Assembly (NCBI RefSeq): GCF_030818695.1 | Contig: NZ_JAUTAR010000001.1 | Coordinates: 372,001 to 436,000 of the forward strand | DNA: 64,000 bases | Origin: Chryseobacterium sp. SORGH_AS_0447 | GTDB lineage: Bacteria; Bacteroidota; Bacteroidia; Flavobacteriales; Weeksellaceae | Direction: 5' to 3' | Shown here: positions 58,404 to 64,000 of the stretch, piece after piece | How the letters are laid out: every line of letters begins with the position of its first letter | How positions within the stretch are numbered: position 1 is the first letter of the stretch | Translations under genes and position numbers: made by a program | The notes under the pieces: model-generated | What the model saw: only the letters and a program-made list of their open reading frames with translations | The model's database searches: none | Told to the model about the DNA's origin: nothing

Positions 58404-59231
58404 TTATTCGATTATATTCTTCTTTGTAATTTTTTTCATGACAGCGGTGTAGATCCAGAATTCAACCCAAGGGATAATCATCAGGATGATCCATATGATC
58501 ACGAGACCTTCCGCAATTGTTTTAAACTGCGTCTTCAAAACCATGAGGAACAGGTTCTGTATTTTTTCAACAATGGAGTTTTCAATATCCTCCGAGTTAA
58601 GCACTAGCAGCTTTTTCATGATTGTATCAAATTCATGATAGGAGAGGTCTCCGGTCATTTTCGTATTCGGGACGGCATAGAGAATGCCATATAAAACCAT
58701 TGAATTGATCTGATCTCCATACTGTGCGGCGAGCCAAGAAGCGATCCTGTTTTTCGGCTGATCCAACAGCTTATATTTTGTGTTATATGCCTGGACAATA
58801 TCTTCTATTCTGATTTTCACATTTTTATTATTCCGGTTTACTTCGGAAACTACCGATCTTACTCCTTCAATAAATTCAATTCTTTCACGAGGATCCGTAA
58901 AAACAGAACCCATACTTGAGTGGTATACCTGTGAGGATATCGCGTAGCTGTCTTTTTTCAATGCTTCGTAAGAACCCCAGAAGAGACCTACCTTTAATGA
59001 AAAAATGATGTTAATCATAAAAATGGCCGGAATATAAAGCTTTACCAGCCAGTTGTAGTATTTCTGCTTACGGGAAAATGCTTTATATTTTCTCATGAAC
59101 AGCGTTAAAAGCACACTTATGAGCAGACCCGTAACCAAACAGCCTGAGCAATAAGTAATGATGGTAAGCGGATAATTTTTAATGATGTAAAGGATGGCGG
59201 TATAAATGCTGTCCCAATCTAAATTTTTCAT
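58404..59231 (-). CDS. Integral membrane protein with a large internal domain
   Basis: 275 residues. TM segments at about 22-46 and 65-85, a soluble part of about 140 residues with Asp/Arg-rich helices, and a C-terminal TM segment (about 240-262). No catalytic motif recognised. It ends 4 bp before the SDR gene and starts 9 bp after yraN, so it is in the same minus-strand run. Function unknown. Confidence 0.65.
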   Translation of the reverse strand: MKNLDWDSIYTAILYIIKNYPLTIITYCSGCLVTGLLISVLLTLFMRKYKAFSRKQKYYNWLVKLYIPAIFMINIIFSLKVGLFWGSYEALKKDSYAISSQVYHSSMGSVFTDPRERIEFIEGVRSVVSEVNRNNKNVKIRIEDIVQAYNTKYKLLDQPKNRIASWLAAQYGDQINSMVLYGILYAVPNTKMTGDLSYHEFDTIMKKLLVLNSEDIENSIVEKIQNLFLMVLKTQFKTIAEGLVIIWIILMIIPWVEFWIYTAVMKKITKKNIIE

Positions 59232-59240
59232 ACTCAGTAC

Positions 59241-59612
59241 TCAGTTGGCATCAAATGCTTCAAAAGCATCGGTTATATGGTTGATGATCATATTTTTTTC
59301 TTTATCTGGAAGAACAGAAATGATGTCGAACCTTACTTCCTGATCTCTGTTGAATTCTTCCATGAAATGATTGGCAGCAGTAACCAGCAGCTTTATTTTG
59401 GTTTTGGTCACTGCTTCCTGAGGCAGCATAAAAGCATCGGTGGAACGGGCTTTTACTTCAATAATAACAGTTAAATTGTCTTTTTCGGCAATAATATCGA
59501 TTTCTGCTTTCTGATACCGGAAATTCCGTACCAGAATGGTATACCCGTTTTTCTGTAAATGGGTAACTGCTAAGTCTTCTGCTGTTTTACCTAAATCGTT
59601 GTGATCTGCCAT
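59241..59612 (-). CDS. YraN/UPF0102 family endonuclease-like protein
   Basis: 123 residues with the family core GKTAEDLAVTHLQKNGYTIL, RNFRYQKAEIDIIAEKDN and VIIEVKAR, which place Glu, Asp and Lys as in restriction-like (PD-(D/E)xK) nucleases. The cellular role of the family is not established; Holliday-junction-resolvase likeness is structural. Short gene in a core-gene setting. Confidence 0.9.
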   Translation of the reverse strand: MADHNDLGKTAEDLAVTHLQKNGYTILVRNFRYQKAEIDIIAEKDNLTVIIEVKARSTDAFMLPQEAVTKTKIKLLVTAANHFMEEFNRDQEVRFDIISVLPDKEKNMIINHITDAFEAFDAN

Positions 59613-59646
59613 TATATCATTTAAAATTTAATACTTTAAATTATGA

Positions 59647-60138
59647 CTAATCCTCTTGTTGAATTAATTTTTCATAGCTTTCCGACAGCCATTCTGTAAT
59701 TTCTTTATGAAATTTTTTAAACAATAATTCCTGTGCAGTTTTCAAAAATTCGGCATTAAAAATATAAGGGCTTACATTAATCCAATATTTTTTTCCTCTT
59801 AAATAGAAGTCATAACTTTCCTGCCTTACATCCGAAGGAGTATACTGTTTCTTTTGCTCTTCTGATAATGCGGGGTAAAATGTTTTAAGTTCAAATTCCG
59901 GATATGAAATCAATTCTTCTAAAATATTCTTAAGTTTTAAGGGCAAATTTCCTTTCAGAAGATTTTCCCGTCTCATTGACCTTCCGTATTCTTCGGTGAA
60001 TTTAACATTTGTGTCGGGCTTTTTATACCAGAAAATTGTTGTTTCGAAATTAAAAATATTACTTATTTTAAGATTAATTCTTTTAATTTCATCACTCAAA
60101 CCGGGACTGAAATGATACTCGACAATTAAATTTTCCAT
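59647..60138 (-). CDS. Hypothetical protein next to LD-carboxypeptidase
   Basis: 163 residues from ATG at 60138 (MENLIVEYHFSPGL). Mixed alpha/beta, acidic, no signal or TM segment. The ATG is 1 bp after the LD-carboxypeptidase stop, so expression is coupled. No family recognised. AT-rich codon use compared with its neighbours suggests later acquisition. Confidence 0.6.
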   Translation of the reverse strand: MENLIVEYHFSPGLSDEIKRINLKISNIFNFETTIFWYKKPDTNVKFTEEYGRSMRRENLLKGNLPLKLKNILEELISYPEFELKTFYPALSEEQKKQYTPSDVRQESYDFYLRGKKYWINVSPYIFNAEFLKTAQELLFKKFHKEITEWLSESYEKLIQQED

Positions 60139-60139
60139 A

Positions 60140-61069
60140 TTAAAACTCAATCTTAACCTTGTCTTTAACCTTCATATTTATATTCCCGCCAATAATCAAT
60201 GGCCGGTTGTCTTTAATATGCCCATTCGGAAAACCGAAAACCGCCGGGAAATCATATGTTGAAATCCGTTCCGAAATCAGCTGGTACGCAAAATCATCAA
60301 AGCTTTCCTCGTATTGCTTATTTTCTTTTTCATCACCCATATTCGTCATTCCCCCGATAATCAAACCTGAGATTTTTGTAAAGACACCAGCCAATTCCAG
60401 GCTCATGATCATCCGGTCGAGTGCATAGAAGTTTTCGCCTATATCTTCAATAAAGAGAATCTTATCTTTGAAATCAAAAGAATATTTGGTGCCCAGCAAC
60501 GCGTAGATAAGAGCTAGATTTCCCCCAACCAATTCTCCCTTGACAGAGCCCGATTTATTATTTTGATGTGGTTTTAGATTGTATTCCGGCAGGCTGCCGT
60601 TTAGAATATCAAAAATAAGGTCATAACTTTCCTCTGTTACTCCGAAGCTTGACGTTTTGACGGTTTGTCCGTGAATCGATGCGAAATCTTTCTTCAGCAG
60701 ATAACTCTGGATGACGGTATTATCGGAATATCCGATATACCATTTGGGATTTTTAATAAAACCCTTAAGATTTAGGCCATTAAGCAAATGCTGACACCCA
60801 TATCCACCTCTGGAAGCCCAGACAGCGGAAATTTCACTGTCATTCAGTGCCCAGTTCATATCTTTCAATCTTTCCTGTTCAGTGCCCGCATAATTATAGC
60901 CATTCGAAAATTTCGTATAAAGATTTTCTCCTAGAACCGGTTCATAGCCTCTGTTCCGGATCATTTCGATCCCTTTTTCGAGTTGAGAAGGATCTACGGA
61001 TCCTGCCGGCGAAATTATCGCTATTTTATCCCCTTTTTCAAGGCTTTCAGGAAAGATAATATCTGTCAT
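60140..61069 (-). CDS. LD-carboxypeptidase (peptidase S66)
   Basis: 309 residues. Nucleophile S115 in YIGYSDNT, with the preceding AVWASRGGYG region, FIEDIGENFYALDRM (catalytic Glu) and a C-terminal FPNGHIKDN (His) forming the Ser-Glu-His triad of LdcA. LD-carboxypeptidase removes the terminal D-Ala from murein tetrapeptides during recycling. No signal peptide, as for cytosolic LdcA. 4-bp overlap with the LysE gene. Confidence 0.9.
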   Translation of the reverse strand: MTDIIFPESLEKGDKIAIISPAGSVDPSQLEKGIEMIRNRGYEPVLGENLYTKFSNGYNYAGTEQERLKDMNWALNDSEISAVWASRGGYGCQHLLNGLNLKGFIKNPKWYIGYSDNTVIQSYLLKKDFASIHGQTVKTSSFGVTEESYDLIFDILNGSLPEYNLKPHQNNKSGSVKGELVGGNLALIYALLGTKYSFDFKDKILFIEDIGENFYALDRMIMSLELAGVFTKISGLIIGGMTNMGDEKENKQYEESFDDFAYQLISERISTYDFPAVFGFPNGHIKDNRPLIIGGNINMKVKDKVKIEF

Positions 61070-61752
61070 TTGGTGCGTTGGTATTTGATTTCGGTTTTTT
61101 CCGCTTCTTCCAGTCTTTTATCAAACTGATTGAATTTTTTAAAACTCTGCAAAAAGATAAAAAAGCTGAATATGATCAGGATTCCTCCCACGATTCTCCT
61201 GATTCTATTGGCCAGGCTTTGGGTCAGTTTATCGTGGAACTGCTTGGCCAGAAATATTTTAGCGAGATCTATAAAAAGGTATGTCCCGATAACAATGCCG
61301 ATGTATAAAATAAAATTGCCGGTATCCGGATACTGATTTCTTACGGAAATCACCGTTACCAGCCAGAAAAGAATGACGCCGACATTGAGGAGATTAAAGA
61401 AAAAACCATTAATAAAAGTCTTGAAGTAATTCTGGTTCATAAATTTTTCCTCGCCGGGAATATGCATCTTGGTTTTCGTGACCATCATCACAATCCCGTA
61501 AACGAGGATCAGGATGGCCGTAATCCGGTAAAAACCGGGATGCTTATCGATCAGCGTTACAATATCCGCACTGGCATAGTAGGCTGCCAGAATGCAGAGC
61601 AGGTCTGCAGAAATGACACCCAGATCCAATGCCAAAGCATGCCTCGGGCCTCTGGAAAAGCTGGTTTCTATCAGAAGGAAAAAGATTGGCCCTATAAAAA
61701 CCAGACTCAGCATGAATCCCAATACGATGGCAGATAATATAAGTTCGAACAT
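61066..61752 (-). CDS. LysE/RhtB family amino-acid exporter
   Basis: 228 residues with six TM segments. The N-terminal signature GFMLSLVFIGPIFFLLIETS resembles the G-x-x-P-GP start of LysE exporters. It exports amino acids or small molecules; the substrate is not predictable. Overlaps the LD-carboxypeptidase start by 4 bp. Confidence 0.85.
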   Translation of the reverse strand: MFELILSAIVLGFMLSLVFIGPIFFLLIETSFSRGPRHALALDLGVISADLLCILAAYYASADIVTLIDKHPGFYRITAILILVYGIVMMVTKTKMHIPGEEKFMNQNYFKTFINGFFFNLLNVGVILFWLVTVISVRNQYPDTGNFILYIGIVIGTYLFIDLAKIFLAKQFHDKLTQSLANRIRRIVGGILIIFSFFIFLQSFKKFNQFDKRLEEAEKTEIKYQRTK

Positions 61753-61928
61753 TCAGTGGTGTTTTTCGATGAAAAAATTCATGTATTTATACAAATTTAA
61801 ACTTTATGTTTTAAAAAGCAAACAGGAAATTGAATTTGGTTCGCTGGTAACGAAACTTATATCCGCTGAAATCACAGAACTCACAGAATCAAATTGTTTA
61901 TCTTAAAAAGTATCTGTATTAAAACAAA

Positions 61929-61953
61929 AAAAACCGCAATTGCTTGCAGTTTT
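61929..61953 (-). terminator. Terminator of rnr
   Basis: Minus strand AAACTGCAA-GCAA-TTGCGGTTT (one mismatch in the stem) followed by eight T. It lies about 25 bp after the RNase R stop codon. Confidence 0.8.
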
Positions 61954-61975
61954 CTATATTATAAATCTTTTTGAT

Positions 61976-64000
61976 TTAATCAACAATCTTGAAATCCAGC
62001 TGTTTGGCGATCAGATTGGCTTTCACCACTTTAATCTGAACATTGTCTCCGAGCTGATACCTTTTACCATGTCTCGATCCATACACCGCATGGGTTTTTG
62101 CATCGTAGGTATAGGAATCATCCATCAAATCCCGTAATTTGATCAGTCCTTCGGCACCGTTCTCAGGGATCTCTACCCAGAAACCGAATTCTGCAACTCC
62201 GGAAATCACCCCGTTGAACGTCTCTCCCAGATGTTTTTCCATGAATTTCACCTGCATGTATTTAATGGAATCCCTTTCCGCATCGGCAGCCAGTCTTTCC
62301 ATGGAACTGCAGTGCTTTGCTTTTTCCTCCAGTTCGGCTTTATTCGGGGACTTTCCGCCATCCAGATAATGCTGAAGCAACCGGTGGGCAATCAGATCGG
62401 GATAACGGCGGATCGGAGAGGTAAAGTGGCTGTAATAGTCGAAACCAAGACCGTAGTGGCCAATCGGTTCGGTAGAATAGACCGCTTTGCTCATACTTCT
62501 CATGGCGAGCGTTTCAATCATATTTTCTTCGCCTTTGCCTTTCACGTCATGCAGTAATTTATTTAAAGATTCCGCTACTTTTTTGGTATTGGCAAGATCC
62601 ATTTTATATCCGAAAGTGGAAACAAAATCTCTTAAAGATTCCAGTTTTGCCGGATCCGGATCATCGTGAATCCTGTAAATAAAAGTGTTTTGGGAAATTT
62701 CGCCTCTTTTGTTCAGCGAAACGAATTCAGATACTTTTTTATTGGCCAGCAACATAAATTCTTCGATCAGGTGATTGGAATCTTTGCTGATCTTAAAGTA
62801 TACCCCAATCGGTTCGTTGTTTTCATCAAGATTGAAACGCACTTCGCTTCGGTCAAACGTAATCGCTCCATCTTTAATCCTTTTCTGACGCATGATTTTC
62901 GCCAATCCGTCAAGAACAAGAATTTCTTCCTTGAAATCACCGTCTTTCCCTTCAATTCTTTCCTGAGCTTCTTCATAGGTGAATCTCCGGTCGGAATGGA
63001 TTACCGTTCTTCCAAACCACTGTTTTTTAATTTCCGCTTTATCATTAAGCTCAAAAACAGCAGAAAAGGTAAATTTATCTTCATGTGGACGAAGTGAGCA
63101 CACATCATTACTCAATACCTCCGGAAGCATCGGCACTACACGATCTACCAGATAGACAGAGGTAGCACGCTGATACGCTTCATCATCAAGCATGGTTCCC
63201 GGAACTACGTAATGGGAAACGTCTGCGATGTGAACGCCGACTTCCCAGTTCCCATTCTCCAGTTTTCTGATGGATAAAGCGTCATCAAAGTCTTTTGCAT
63301 CTTTCGGGTCGATGGTAAAGGTCGTAATTCCCCGCATATCCCAACGTTTGGCCACTTCATCCTCATTGATGCTTCTGTCGATCTTATCGGCATCCCTTTC
63401 CACTTCTTCAGGGAATTCATAAGGCAATCCGTATTCTGCAAGAATCGAGTGGATCTCTGTTTCATGTTCTCCCGGAGCACCTAAAACCTGTATGATTTCT
63501 CCTTCAGGATTTTTATCACCCGGTCGCCATTCCGTCATCTTTACGATTACCTTATCACCGTCCTGGGCCCCTCCGAATTTACCTTTCGGAATAAAAATAT
63601 CGGTATTGATGGTCTTTTTATCGCAAACCACAAATCCGAAATCTTTATGAGGAACCATCTGCAAGGTCCCGACAAATTCCGTCCTGGTTCTTTCCAGGAC
63701 TTCCAGTACCGAACCTTCCAGCTTCTTTCCTTTATAGGTATAAGTGACAATTAAAACCTTGTCACCCTGTAATGCGTCTTTCACGTTTTTGGAATGGATA
63801 AAGATATCATCTTCCAATCCTTCTACGTTCACATAAGCATTTCCGGACTGGTTGAAATCGATGATTCCCGATAACGTCCCTTTAATATTAAGGTTGATGA
63901 TATACTTTCCTTTTTCGCTTTCCTTGATTCTTCCGTCAGCCTGCAGCCTGTGCAGAGACTGAATTACCAATTCGCGCTGTCTAGGGTTCTTATAATCGAT
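61976..64000 (-). CDS. rnr: Ribonuclease R (5' end beyond the window)
   Basis: The frame is open to the right edge, so the N-terminal part is missing. Visible are cold-shock-like domains (DIFIHSKNVKDALQGDKVLI and DIFIPKGKFGGAQDGDKVIV), the RNB catalytic domain with TIDPKDAKDFDDALSI (metal-binding Asp cluster) and a C-terminal S1 domain (about the last 80 residues, GVISGVAEFGFWVEI). RNase R is a processive 3'-5' exoribonuclease that degrades structured RNA. Confidence 0.95.
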   Translation of the reverse strand: MDYKNPRQRELVIQSLHRLQADGRIKESEKGKYIINLNIKGTLSGIIDFNQSGNAYVNVEGLEDDIFIHSKNVKDALQGDKVLIVTYTYKGKKLEGSVLEVLERTRTEFVGTLQMVPHKDFGFVVCDKKTINTDIFIPKGKFGGAQDGDKVIVKMTEWRPGDKNPEGEIIQVLGAPGEHETEIHSILAEYGLPYEFPEEVERDADKIDRSINEDEVAKRWDMRGITTFTIDPKDAKDFDDALSIRKLENGNWEVGVHIADVSHYVVPGTMLDDEAYQRATSVYLVDRVVPMLPEVLSNDVCSLRPHEDKFTFSAVFELNDKAEIKKQWFGRTVIHSDRRFTYEEAQERIEGKDGDFKEEILVLDGLAKIMRQKRIKDGAITFDRSEVRFNLDENNEPIGVYFKISKDSNHLIEEFMLLANKKVSEFVSLNKRGEISQNTFIYRIHDDPDPAKLESLRDFVSTFGYKMDLANTKKVAESLNKLLHDVKGKGEENMIETLAMRSMSKAVYSTEPIGHYGLGFDYYSHFTSPIRRYPDLIAHRLLQHYLDGGKSPNKAELEEKAKHCSSMERLAADAERDSIKYMQVKFMEKHLGETFNGVISGVAEFGFWVEIPENGAEGLIKLRDLMDDSYTYDAKTHAVYGSRHGKRYQLGDNVQIKVVKANLIAKQLDFKIVD

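Overview
The window looks like chromosome of a Flavobacteriales bacterium of the Chryseobacterium/Weeksellaceae type. This rests on a GLPGLI-family protein beside a carboxypeptidase-regulatory-domain outer-membrane receptor, a SprE/PorW-type lipoprotein of the type IX secretion system, a four-member family of secreted paralogs, and Bacteroidetes-style promoters (-7 element TAnnTTTG, weak Shine-Dalgarno use). No rRNA, tRNA, CRISPR array, transposase or integrase was seen.

Layout. 1-7 kb: feoAB (feoB cut by the window edge), the GLPGLI/receptor pair, a SUKH-like immunity protein and a JmjC/cupin_8 oxygenase. 7-24 kb: a stress and low-oxygen region with three Crp/Fnr paralogs, small lipoproteins, two cyanophycinase-like proteins, a YciE-type protein, an orphan SdhB-like iron-sulfur protein, a huge KGG-repeat disordered protein, a divergent cbb3-type oxidase operon, a CinA-type amidase, SDR enzymes and a cytoplasmic alpha-amylase. 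Seven copies of a TRTGA-N6-TCAYA palindrome lie here, each centred 36.5 or 37.5 bp upstream of the end of a -7-like element. This points to a local Crp/Fnr regulon, and one copy drives what looks like a 65-nt small RNA.

27-39 kb: about 17 tightly packed minus-strand genes devoted to NAD and ADP-ribose chemistry: NADAR, two ADP-ribosylglycohydrolases, two macrodomains, a PARG-like macrodomain, a class III sirtuin, the NAD-dependent RNA 2'-phosphotransferase KptA, DUF4291, a PurA paralog, a vWA protein, a 2OG-Fe(II) oxygenase and a PPP phosphatase. A NUDIX-winged-helix regulator of NrtR type, carrying a frameshift, lies upstream. I regard this as the most interesting system in the window.

39.4-41.6 kb: a 2-kb very AT-rich insertion (dCTP-deaminase-like protein, HELGH metallopeptidase, small protein) sits exactly at the 3' end of lepA and is bracketed by a 67-bp duplication of the lepA 3' end, the pattern of an integrated mobile or defence cassette. 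41.5-64 kb: mostly core genes (lepA, GH92 glycosidase, an ECF sigma operon, a Rossmann protein, kdsC, Maf, sprE, tsaB, yraN, LD-carboxypeptidase, LysE exporter, rnr) plus the four secreted paralogs of unknown function.
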